Shown: positions 1-5,897, counted from the stretch's first letter. The stretch: DNA of 7,768 nt from DATELY01 sp035276085 (GCA_035276085.1 DATELY010000097.1:1-7768); one strand, 5' to 3'. Translations and numbers: made by a program. The notes: a model not told the origin generated them from the letters alone.

Positions 1-220
1 CGAGCACCTCAACGCCCAGCTCTTCATGTAACTCGCGCACGAGCGCCTGATAGGCCGACTCGTTTGCATGCACTTTGCCGCCAGGAAATTCCCACCAGCC
101 TGCCATGGGCTTGCCGTCAGGGCGTTGAGCGATGAGCACGCGGGCGCCTTGGAACAAGGCACCCGCAACGACGTGGAGCGGGCTGTGGGCTGTGGGCTGT
201 AGGCTGTAGGTCGGAGGCAT
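1..220 (-). CDS. mutT: MutT-family Nudix hydrolase (8-oxo-dGTP diphosphatase), 5' part only
   Basis: The first 73 residues are in the window; the C-terminus lies beyond the left edge. A complete Nudix box GX5EX7REUXEEXGU is at residues 48-70 (G48, E54, R62-E63, E66-E67, G69, V70), preceded by the MutT-like strand VVAGALF (17-23) and the EFPGGK segment (44-49). The family hydrolyses oxidised dGTP to the monophosphate in the cytoplasm and so prevents A:T to C:G transversions. Downstream of secA, as here, is a common place for mutT in this group. The ATG at 220 is the only usable start: in the same frame there is a TAG at 278-280 and no other ATG, GTG or TTG between them. It has no clear Shine-Dalgarno sequence. 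Oddity: about residues 4-14, ahead of the conserved core, are encoded by tandem heptamers of the flanking repeat, giving a Pro/Ser/Thr-rich leader most MutT proteins lack. A C-terminal fusion (for example to a ThiE-like domain, seen in some relatives) cannot be excluded. Confidence 0.93.
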   Translation of the reverse strand, partial: MPPTYSLQPTAHSPLHVVAGALFQGARVLIAQRPDGKPMAGWWEFPGGKVHANESAYQALVRELHEELGVEVL

Positions 221-293
221 GGAAAATACGCTGGAGGGGCTGATCCTTGTCTCTTGTTCTGACCTACAGCCTAGAGCCTACAACCCACAGCCC
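180..293. repeat. Inverted pair of tandem heptamers in the secA-mutT spacer
   Basis: The left arm (180-212) is GGGCTGT three times, AGGCTGT once, then AGGTC. The right arm (261-293) reads GACCT, ACAGCCT, AGAGCCT, ACAACCC, ACAGCCC. The arms are both 33 bases and are reverse complements with 3 mismatches, separated by 48 bases (213-260). In the secA-to-mutT RNA they could fold into a long hairpin with the mutT start codon in its loop. The left arm lies inside the mutT coding sequence and the right arm begins just after the secA stop. It may act as a terminator or attenuator, but there is no clear U-tract. The 7-base period is not a multiple of three, so unit gain or loss would shift the mutT frame. 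Confidence 0.85.
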
Positions 294-298
294 ACTCT

Positions 299-3037
299 TC
301 ATCCCTCGCTGGCAAGCTGACCGTGGCAATGCTTGTACTTCTTCCCCGAGCCGCAAGGACACGGCTCGTTGCGACCCACTTTGCGCGTGTCGCGCACGAA
401 CGTTGCCGGTTGCACAGCACCCTCTTCAGCTGGCTGCATCAGAGCCGCTTCTTCTGGCACAGGAATCGGTGCTGGCGCGGGTGCGTGCTGCAACCGCATG
501 GCACGTTCCAAGCGCGCCTGACGCTCCGCTTCCTCCGCTTCGATTTCGGCTTCGCTCTTCACCTGCACGCGCGAGAGCAGCGAGACCGTGTCGTACTTGA
601 TGCGATCGAGCATCGTGCTGAACAGCTCGAACGCCTCGCGCTTGTATTCCTGCTTCGGATTCTTCTGCGCGTAGCTGCGCAGATGAATGCCCTGTCGCAG
701 GTAATCCATCGCGGCGAGGTGCTCGCGCCAGTGGCCATCGAGCTGCTGCAGCATCACAGCCTTCTCGAGATGCCGCATGAGCGGCGCGCCATAGCTCTGC
801 ACCTTGGCGTCATAGGCCTGATCCACGGCGGCAATCACGCGCGTGCGGATGTCCTCCGGAATCAGATTCTGATCTTCCTTCAGCCAGAACTTCGGATCGA
901 TGTGCGCAGCGAAGTCGCGCTCGATCGTGGTCGTCAGCTCGTCCAGATCCCACATCTCGTCGATGCTGTCGTGCGGCACGTAGCGCTCGACGACACCGTC
1001 GACGACTTCCTTGCGGATGCCTTTGACGGCGTCCGCAAGATCTTCGGCACCCATCACGTCAGTACGCTGCTGATAGATGACCTTGCGCTGATCGTTCGCG
1101 ACGTCGTCGTATTCCAGCAGATTCTTACGTGCATCGAAGTTGTGCGCTTCCACTTTGCGTTGCGCGCGCTCGATCTGCCGCGACAGCATGCGGCTTTCGA
1201 TCACCTCGCCTTCCTTCATGCCGGCCGTTTGCAGCCAGCGCTTGGTGCGTTCGGGATCGCCGAAGATGCGCATCAAGTTGTCTTCGAGCGATAGATAGAA
1301 GCGACTGGAACCGGGATCGCCCTGTCGTCCCGAGCGGCCGCGCAGCTGGTTATCGATGCGGCGTGATTCGTGGCGTTCGGTGCCGACGATGTGCAGACCA
1401 CCGGCGCTCAGCACCGCTTCGTGGCGCTTCTTCCATTCTTCTCGCGTGCGCTGGCGACTCACTTCGTCCGCGGCATCGACCTCGTGCAGCTCCGCTTCCA
1501 GATTGCCGCCCAGCACGATGTCGGTACCGCGGCCGGCCATGTTGGTGGCGATCGTCACCGTTCCGGGTCGGCCCGCCTGAGCGACCACGAGCGCCTCGCG
1601 CTCGTGCTGCTTGGCGTTCAGCACCTGGTGATCGATCTTCTCCTTCGTCAGCAGGCTGGAGAGAAACTCGGACGTCTCGATCGATGTCGTACCGACGAGC
1701 ACGGGCTGGCCGCGGGTCACGCAATCGCGAATGTCGTCCAGAATCGCAGCGAACTTGTCCTTCTGCGTGAGATACACCAGGTCCGAGTGATCCTTGCGCA
1801 CCATCGGCCGATGCGTCGGCACGACCACCACTTCCAAGCCATAGATCTGCTGGAACTCGAACGCTTCCGTGTCCGCCGTGCCGGTCATGCCGGACAGCTT
1901 CGAATACATGCGGAAGTAGTTCTGGAATGTGATCGAGGCAACCGTCTGGTTTTCCTCGCGCACGCGCACGCCTTCCTTCGCTTCGATGGCTTGATGCAAA
2001 CCATCCGACCAACGGCGGCCCGGCATCGTGCGGCCGGTGAACTCATCGACGATGACCACTTCGTCGTTGCGCACGATGTACTCGACATCGCGGTGATACA
2101 GCGAATGCGACCGCAGGGCCGCATTCAAGTGATGCATCAAGCGGATATTGGCGGCGTCGTAGAGACTTTCGCCTTCCTTCAACAGCCCGGCTTCGAGGAT
2201 GAGCTCTTCGGCGTGCTCATGGCCAGCATCGGAGAGGTGCACCTGGCGCGTCTTCTCGTCGGCGTAGTAGTCGCCCTCGCCTTCTTCGGTTTCCTGACGC
2301 TTCAGCCGTGGCGCGAGCTGATTGATGCGGATGTAGAGCTCCGTACTCTCTTCGGCCGGGCCCGAGATGATGAGCGGCGTGCGTGCTTCGTCGATCAGGA
2401 TCGAGTCGACTTCGTCGACGATGGCATATGCGAGCCCGCGCTGCGTGCGGTCTTCGAGACGGAACGCCAGGTTGTCGCGCAGATAGTCGAAGCCATATTC
2501 ATTGTTGGTGCCGTAGGTGATGTCGGCACCGTAGGCGGCGCGCTTCTCTTCGGAAGTCTGGCCGCTGCGGATCACACCCACGGTCAGTCCCAACGCTCGA
2601 TACACCGGCGCCATCCAATCGGCGTCACGTTGAGCGAGGTATTCGTTGACGGTCACGACGTGCACGCCTTTCGCGGGCAGCGCATTCAGGTACACCGGCA
2701 GCGTCGCCATCAACGTCTTGCCTTCGCCGGTGCGCATCTCGGCGATCTTGCCTTGATGCAGCACCATGCCGCCGATGAGCTGCACATCGAAATGACGCAT
2801 GCCCAGCGTGCGGCGCGCAGCCTCGCGCACGGCCGCGAACGCCTCCGGCAACACATCATCGAGCGTGGAACCACTGGCCAGCCGGCCGCGGAACTCGTCG
2901 GTCTTGGACTTGAGCTGCTCGTCGCTCAACCCCTGGAAGCTCGCTTCCAAGGCATTGGTGCGCGAGACGTTGCGGTTATAACCGCCCAATAGTCGCTGAT
3001 TGCGACTCCCAAACAGTTGGGAAAGCCAATTCGCCAC
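299..3037 (-). CDS. secA: SecA, preprotein translocase ATPase
   Basis: The product has 912 residues; E. coli SecA has 901. It is the motor ATPase that pushes unfolded preproteins through SecYEG at the inner membrane. Walker A GEGKT is at 104-108 and the DEAD-type box DEVD at 208-211, followed by the SecA signature around 214-226 (LIDEARTPLIISG). The preprotein-binding region follows from about 227. The second helicase domain carries TNMAGRGTDI (498-507) and the motif VI region QLRGRSGRQGDPGS (564-577). The scaffold and helical-wing regions occupy about 610-830. A Pro/Ala-rich linker (852-863) leads to a zinc-binding CXCX8CH tail (C893, C895, C904, H905), which in the family binds SecB and phospholipid. 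The start is GTG at 3035-3037, chosen because GGAG lies 7 bases upstream (3045-3048) and the N-terminus matches the family. It is downstream of the M23 gene on the same strand, 280 bases away, so it may have its own promoter. Confidence 0.98.
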   Translation of the reverse strand: MANWLSQLFGSRNQRLLGGYNRNVSRTNALEASFQGLSDEQLKSKTDEFRGRLASGSTLDDVLPEAFAAVREAARRTLGMRHFDVQLIGGMVLHQGKIAEMRTGEGKTLMATLPVYLNALPAKGVHVVTVNEYLAQRDADWMAPVYRALGLTVGVIRSGQTSEEKRAAYGADITYGTNNEYGFDYLRDNLAFRLEDRTQRGLAYAIVDEVDSILIDEARTPLIISGPAEESTELYIRINQLAPRLKRQETEEGEGDYYADEKTRQVHLSDAGHEHAEELILEAGLLKEGESLYDAANIRLMHHLNAALRSHSLYHRDVEYIVRNDEVVIVDEFTGRTMPGRRWSDGLHQAIEAKEGVRVREENQTVASITFQNYFRMYSKLSGMTGTADTEAFEFQQIYGLEVVVVPTHRPMVRKDHSDLVYLTQKDKFAAILDDIRDCVTRGQPVLVGTTSIETSEFLSSLLTKEKIDHQVLNAKQHEREALVVAQAGRPGTVTIATNMAGRGTDIVLGGNLEAELHEVDAADEVSRQRTREEWKKRHEAVLSAGGLHIVGTERHESRRIDNQLRGRSGRQGDPGSSRFYLSLEDNLMRIFGDPERTKRWLQTAGMKEGEVIESRMLSRQIERAQRKVEAHNFDARKNLLEYDDVANDQRKVIYQQRTDVMGAEDLADAVKGIRKEVVDGVVERYVPHDSIDEMWDLDELTTTIERDFAAHIDPKFWLKEDQNLIPEDIRTRVIAAVDQAYDAKVQSYGAPLMRHLEKAVMLQQLDGHWREHLAAMDYLRQGIHLRSYAQKNPKQEYKREAFELFSTMLDRIKYDTVSLLSRVQVKSEAEIEAEEAERQARLERAMRLQHAPAPAPIPVPEEAALMQPAEEGAVQPATFVRDTRKVGRNEPCPCGSGKKYKHCHGQLASEG

Positions 3038-3069
3038 TAGGGCACTCCGGGAACGGCGGAAAGCCGCGG

Positions 3070-3108
3070 ATTGTACAGGGTGGGGGCGAGGGCGGGTTTG
3101 TTCCCGCC
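3070..3108 (-). promoter_or_regulatory. Candidate secA promoter -10 with a palindrome over the -35 region
   Basis: On the minus strand TACAAT (3070-3075) matches five of six bases of the sigma70 -10 box and would start RNA about 26 bases before the secA GTG. No good -35 hexamer is seen at the usual distance. Instead a perfect 6-bp inverted repeat, GGCGGG-N6-CCCGCC, occupies 3091-3108, roughly where a -35 box or an activator or repressor site would lie. It could equally be a small RNA hairpin from read-through transcription. This rests on sequence match only. Confidence 0.3.
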
Positions 3109-3166
3109 GTGGCGGTGCTAGATCCTTCGCGCTCCGCGCTGCTTCCTTGCCCTTGCGCTTCCGGTC

Positions 3167-3290
3167 CCCTCCCCTGCGCAGCGGGGGAGGGTTAGGGTGG
3201 GGGGCCGCGGCGGGGTGATGGAAACGTTAGTGACAGCGCGCATTCAAGCGCCCCCATCCTGTCCTTCCCCCGCTTCGCAAGGGAAGGGAC
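3167..3290. repeat. REPIN-like inverted pair of GC-rich hairpin elements, one with a G-quadruplex motif
   Basis: Copy 1 is an 11-bp hairpin (3167-3177 with 3181-3191, loop GCA, one T-G pair) followed by a G-rich tail to 3204. Copy 2 lies in the opposite orientation: tail 3250-3264, hairpin 3261-3269 with 3281-3290 and one bulge. Read in its own direction, copy 2 (3273 to 3250) matches copy 1 (3181 to 3204) at 19 of 24 bases. Two hairpins facing each other tail to tail is the layout of REPINs. The G-runs at 3183-3187, 3189-3191, 3195-3197 and 3199-3204, with loops A, TTA and T, satisfy the standard G-quadruplex pattern on the plus strand. The element sits in the M23-secA spacer and would be transcribed if both genes share an mRNA. 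No RAYT transposase is in the window. Confidence 0.65.
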
Positions 3291-3317
3291 GCATGATTCA
3301 GCGTCGTGCTTACCTTC

Positions 3318-4250
3318 TCAGATTCCCTTCCCCTGTCCGTTTACAAACGTCATCGGATTGATCGCCGCCCCGTTCTGCAATACCTCGAAGTGCAGGTGCG
3401 GCCCGGTCGAGCGTCCGGTCGAGCCCGTGAGAGCGATTGGCTGACCTTTCTTGACGGTGTCGCCCACCTTCACCAGCAGGCGAGCGTTGTGGCCATACCG
3501 GGTCATGTAGCCGTTGCCGTGGTTGATTTCGACCGTCCGGCCGAAACCGGAACGATCGCCGGCGCATGTCACCACACCGGCGGCCACTGAAATGACCTGC
3601 GTGCCGGCGGGGCCTGCGAAGTCGATTCCCTTGTGGAAAGCGCGCCGCCCGCTAATCGGGTCAGCCCGAGTGCCGTAGTAGGAAGAAATCCAGCCCTGGC
3701 TCACCGGACGACCGCCCGGCAGGAGCTGCTTGGTGATGTTGCGCGTGGAGATCATGTTCTCCAGCACGAGCAACTGATGCTCCCGGTCGCGCAGTTGCTC
3801 CGTCAGTCGATCGAGCATGTCGGTGAGATTCGGCATCGCCGTGGCCGCCCCTTCGATGATGGTCTCGGGCCCGCCGCTCGCCGGCTCGCTGTCGAAGTCG
3901 AACTCGCCTTTGTCCAGTCCGGCCATCTCAGTGAGCCTGCGACCCAGCGCATCGATGCGAATGACGTGCGCATTCATCAGCCCCACCCGGCTCGCAAGTG
4001 CATCCAACCGCTCGTCCGTTTCCTGGCGCACGGCGCCGATCTCGGCACGCTGCACCGCCAGCGTGCGGCGCCAGGCGGAGGCCTGCTGGTCCGGGCTCGA
4101 GAAGTCCCCGCGGCCCCACATCAAGCCGGCGGTGAACGTACCGACCAGCACGAGTACTGCAGCGGCGGACAGGACACATAGAGAGAGCGGGCGATGCAGC
4201 TCGAACTGACGCGCGCGACCGAGACGACGGGAAAAAACAATGACGTTCAC
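3318..4250 (-). CDS. M23 (LytM-type) murein metallopeptidase, membrane-anchored
   Basis: The 310-residue product has a short basic N-terminus, one hydrophobic segment (about 22-45) that should act as signal anchor, a helical and probably coiled-coil periplasmic stalk (about 55-170), and a C-terminal M23 domain (about 190-300). Zinc and catalytic residues look intact: H206 and D210 (HKGID, the HXXXD motif), H254, and H285/H287 (HLH). This suggests an active peptidoglycan endopeptidase rather than a degenerate activator such as EnvC or NlpD. The exact cross-link cut is not visible. The start was set at GTG (4248-4250), which has GAGGTG 7 bases upstream; an in-frame ATG at 4271 adds only 7 residues and has no Shine-Dalgarno sequence. 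M23 genes beside secA and dciA are common in gammaproteobacteria. Its leader holds a c-di-GMP-I aptamer and a hairpin over the start, so translation is probably ligand-controlled. secA follows. Confidence 0.92.
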   Translation of the reverse strand: MNVIVFSRRLGRARQFELHRPLSLCVLSAAAVLVLVGTFTAGLMWGRGDFSSPDQQASAWRRTLAVQRAEIGAVRQETDERLDALASRVGLMNAHVIRIDALGRRLTEMAGLDKGEFDFDSEPASGGPETIIEGAATAMPNLTDMLDRLTEQLRDREHQLLVLENMISTRNITKQLLPGGRPVSQGWISSYYGTRADPISGRRAFHKGIDFAGPAGTQVISVAAGVVTCAGDRSGFGRTVEINHGNGYMTRYGHNARLLVKVGDTVKKGQPIALTGSTGRSTGPHLHFEVLQNGAAINPMTFVNGQGKGI

Positions 4251-4268
4251 GCGAGCGCACCTCGCGTG
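4248..4268 (-). promoter_or_regulatory. Hairpin that buries the Shine-Dalgarno and GTG start of the M23 gene
   Basis: On the RNA, CACGCGAG (4268 to 4261) pairs perfectly with CTCGCGTG (4255 to 4248) around a 5-base loop, GTGCG. The 5' arm and loop contain the GAGGTG ribosome binding site, and the last three bases of the 3' arm are the GTG start codon. Such a stem would block initiation unless opened. It lies about 70 bases downstream of the riboswitch aptamer and is the natural candidate for its expression platform, acting on translation. I did not find a clear competing strand that would open it. Confidence 0.7.
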
Positions 4269-4334
4269 CATGGGCAGGGATTGGAAGCGGGCTCAAAGGT
4301 TGCGAGCCGGCAGAGACAGAATCGATTTAGCATG

Positions 4335-4425
4335 TCTGGCGACCCCGCTATCGTGGCCCGTCGCGAACGAGCCCTTAGACCGGTGGCTTTGCGTCCCCAC
4401 CTTTCGGCCGGGTTTGCCCTTACAG
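4335..4425 (-). ncRNA. c-di-GMP-I (GEMM) riboswitch aptamer in the M23 peptidase leader
   Basis: Read on the minus strand, the conserved GEMM-I elements occur in order with correct spacing: AGGGCAAACC (4420-4411); a hairpin closed by a GAAA tetraloop (CGAAAG, 4406-4401); GGGGACGCAAAGCC (about 4398-4385); CCGG then CTAAG (about 4383-4374), resembling a tetraloop receptor; a hairpin with a 7-bp stem GGCTCGT/ACGGGCC (about 4373-4355); and TAGCGGGGT (4350-4342). GG(G)C (4419-4416) can pair with GCC (4387-4385), leaving the third G free. By comparison with the Vc2 riboswitch that G corresponds to G20, which recognises the ligand; a G here favours c-di-GMP and an A favours 3',3'-cGAMP. The cytosine matching C92 is also present (4339). 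The outer P1 stem is weak, and the first hairpin has one bulged G. It points towards the M23 gene, whose GTG is 85 bases beyond. Confidence 0.9.
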
Positions 4426-4433
4426 TGGCTGGC

Positions 4434-4463
4434 AATATGCAGAATGTGCGTGCGATATATCAA
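4434..4463 (-). promoter_or_regulatory. Sigma70-like promoter for the riboswitch-M23 transcript
   Basis: On the minus strand, TTGATA (4463-4458, five of six to the -35 consensus) and CATATT (4439-4434, four of six to -10) are separated by 18 bases. Transcription would begin near 4426-4428, only a few bases before the aptamer, which suits a riboswitch at the 5' end of an mRNA. The same AT-rich patch must also serve the divergent dciA gene, whose ATG is at 4496. I saw only weak plus-strand promoter matches there (for example TATATC at 4456-4461). Confidence 0.6.
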
Positions 4464-4495
4464 GCGAGGCCATCCCGCTTTTTCGGATCCACCTT

Positions 4496-4822
4496 ATGAC
4501 TAAAGGTCTGACTTCGCTGGCGGACATCCTTGGGGATGGGCTGAAGACGCTCGAGGAACGCGCAACCGCGGCCGAGGAACTCGGCACGCGTGTGCGCGCT
4601 GTGCTGACAGGCCCCGAGCGGGAGCATGTCATTGCGGCCAATGAGCGCGAGGGAACGCTCGTCGTGGTGATGGACTCTGCCGCGTGGTGTGCGCAGGTGC
4701 GTTATGCCCAGGACGAATTGCTCGCGAAGCTGAATTCCCGAAGTGCGACTCAGTTCACGAAACTGAGAGTGCGGGTGGGCAGACGGTCAACCAGCAGCCA
4801 ACGGTCAACGGGTGACGGCTAA
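4496..4822 (+). CDS. dciA: DciA-type (DUF721) replicative helicase partner
   Basis: The 108-residue product has the DUF721/DciA pattern: a helical N-terminus with LADIL (8-12), a beta strand TLVVVMDSAAW (54-64), the helix WCAQVRYAQDELLAKLN (64-80), and a final strand FTKLRVRVG (87-95). DciA proteins bind the DnaB helicase and help its loading in the many bacteria that lack DnaC or DnaI; that role is family knowledge. It is short for the family, and its last residues (about 96-108) plus the TAA stop are encoded by a tandem heptamer repeat, so the Ser/Thr/Arg-rich tail looks like a recent extension. The gene is divergent from the M23 peptidase and convergent with lpxC, the only plus-strand gene here. 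The ATG has only a weak Shine-Dalgarno sequence (GGA, about 10 bases upstream), but the N-terminus fits the family. Confidence 0.87.
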   Translation: MTKGLTSLADILGDGLKTLEERATAAEELGTRVRAVLTGPEREHVIAANEREGTLVVVMDSAAWCAQVRYAQDELLAKLNSRSATQFTKLRVRVGRRSTSSQRSTGDG

Positions 4823-4878
4823 CAGCTAGAACGCCCTTATTTCTGGCCGTCGGCTGTGAGCCGTTGGCCGTCGGCTCT
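4783..4878. repeat. Inverted pair of tandem heptamers between convergent dciA and lpxC
   Basis: The left arm has ACGGTCA (4783-4789), an irregular 11 bases, then four contiguous heptamers ACGGTCA, ACGGGTG, ACGGCTA, ACAGCTA (4801-4828). The right arm has five contiguous heptamers (4844-4878) that read on the minus strand AGAGCCG, ACGGCCA, ACGGCTC, ACAGCCG, ACGGCCA. 4815-4827 pairs with 4852-4864 at 12 of 13 positions (one T-G pair), with a 24-base loop. The dciA TAA (4820-4822) is inside the left arm and the lpxC TAG (4877-4879) is at the outer end of the right arm. It probably works as a two-way transcription end point, although the loop rather than the flank carries the T-rich stretch. The units resemble the ACAGCCY heptamers near mutT. 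Confidence 0.8.
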
Positions 4879-5785
4879 ACCCAGCTGCAGCCACCGCGTA
4901 GGAATACGGCGGCGTATCCCGATCACCGAACGTGTCGATGCGCCACGCGCTCACGTCGTTCAGCAGCGCCCGCGCCAACTTGTTGTTCAGTGCGTGTCCC
5001 GATTTGTGTGCGCTGAATTCACCGATGAGGCTGTGGCCGATCAGCTGCAGATCGCCGATGGCATCCAGAATCTTGTGCTTCACGAACTCATCTTCGTAGC
5101 GCAGGCCGTCCTCATTCAGGATTCGATGATCGTCGAGCACGATGGCGTTCTCCATCGTGCCGCCCAGCGCGAGGTTCTTCGAGCGTAGGTACTCCAGATC
5201 GCGCATGAACCCGAACGTGCGCGCGCGACTGATCTCCTTCAGAAACGACGTCGTCGAGAAATCCATCGACGCACGTTGACCACCCGGCCGAAAACTCGGG
5301 TGATTGAACTCGATCTCGAAATTGACCTTGAAGCCATTGAACGCATCGAAGCGCGCCCACTTGTCGCCATCGCTCACCTGCACCGTTTTCAAGATGCGAA
5401 TGAACTGCTTCAGGGCCGGCTGCTCTTCGATGCCCGCCGATTGCAGCAGGAACACGAACGGTCCCGCGCTGCCATCCATGATCGGCACTTCTTCCGCCGA
5501 CAGCTCCACGTAAGCGTTGTCGATCCCGAGCCCCGCGAACGCAGACAACAGGTGCTCGACCGTCGCCACACGCACCGCATCCTTGATGAGCGTCGTGCCC
5601 AAGGTCGTCTCGCCCACGCGTTCCGCTTCCGCCGGCACTTCATTGGGCGCCGGCAGATCGGTGCGGCGAAACACGACACCGGTACCCACGGGCGCGGGCT
5701 TCAACACCATCAACACTTTCTTACCGGAGTGCAGGCCAATACCGGTGGCACGAATGGCGTTCTTCAACGTACGTTGACGCAGCAT
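4877..5785 (-). CDS. lpxC: LpxC, UDP-3-O-acyl-N-acetylglucosamine deacetylase
   Basis: The 302-residue product is close to the 305 of E. coli LpxC. It performs the committed step of lipid A synthesis, a zinc-dependent removal of acetate from UDP-3-O-acyl-GlcNAc in the cytoplasm. Zinc ligands H78, H237 and D241, the catalytic base E77 and the second catalytic H264 are all present, in TVEHL, VKHKILD and KSGHALNN. ISRARTFGFMRD (185-196) and PIMDGSAGPFV (101-111) are family signatures. The ATG has TAAGG 7 bases upstream and the N-terminus MLRQRTLK matches the family. The C-terminal tail ends exactly at the intergenic repeat. It follows ftsZ as in other gammaproteobacteria, but after a 234-base spacer that is strongly structured and may hold a leader ORF. 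In E. coli the enzyme is controlled by FtsH degradation acting on its C-terminus; whether this tail supports that is not clear. Confidence 0.98.
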   Translation of the reverse strand: MLRQRTLKNAIRATGIGLHSGKKVLMVLKPAPVGTGVVFRRTDLPAPNEVPAEAERVGETTLGTTLIKDAVRVATVEHLLSAFAGLGIDNAYVELSAEEVPIMDGSAGPFVFLLQSAGIEEQPALKQFIRILKTVQVSDGDKWARFDAFNGFKVNFEIEFNHPSFRPGGQRASMDFSTTSFLKEISRARTFGFMRDLEYLRSKNLALGGTMENAIVLDDHRILNEDGLRYEDEFVKHKILDAIGDLQLIGHSLIGEFSAHKSGHALNNKLARALLNDVSAWRIDTFGDRDTPPYSYAVAAAG

Positions 5786-5794
5786 GCTCGGGCC

Positions 5795-5878
5795 TTAGGC
5801 AAACGTCCTGTGACTGCAGCTGCAGACCACCAGCCGCAGCGTGCACTTCCAAGCGGTTTTGCCGATCGACGTTCTCAA
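5795..5878 (-). CDS. Possible 27-codon leader ORF upstream of lpxC
   Basis: A TTG codon (5876-5878) follows a strong GGAGG Shine-Dalgarno sequence (5884-5888) by 5 bases and opens a 27-codon frame ending in TAA at 5795-5797. The peptide begins MRTSIGKTAW and contains three cysteines (positions 12, 19, 21) and several arginines. The stop overlaps the lpxC ribosome binding site (TAAGG) and lies 9 bases before the lpxC ATG, so translation of the two could be coupled. I recognise no homologue. The evidence is only the SD, spacing and stop position, and the TTG start weakens it. The GGAGG may be incidental. Confidence 0.3.
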   Translation of the reverse strand: MRTSIGKTAWKCTLRLVVCSCSHRTFA

Positions 5879-5897
5879 TCTTGCCTCCAAGAAGGAT

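Noticed and set aside
180..293. CRISPR-like array
   Set aside because: Units are 7 bases without unique spacers and the two sides are inverted, so this is a short tandem repeat pair and not CRISPR.
323..1294. A 323-codon plus-strand frame opposite the SecA C-terminal half
   Set aside because: Antisense shadow; its composition (many His, Arg, Leu) mirrors secA codons and nothing resembles a known family.
1370..2992. A 540-codon open frame on the plus strand opposite secA
   Set aside because: It lies entirely antisense to a fully conserved SecA, has no recognisable domain, and is a typical shadow of codon bias in a GC-rich gene.
3183..3204. Telomere-like TTAGGG sequence
   Set aside because: Only one TTAGGG is present, inside a G-rich hairpin tail; it is better explained as a G-quadruplex or dispersed repeat.
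4251..4271. ATG at 4271 as the M23 peptidase start
   Set aside because: No ribosome binding site upstream; the GTG at 4250 has GAGGTG at the right distance. The difference is only 7 residues, so this is a preference rather than proof.
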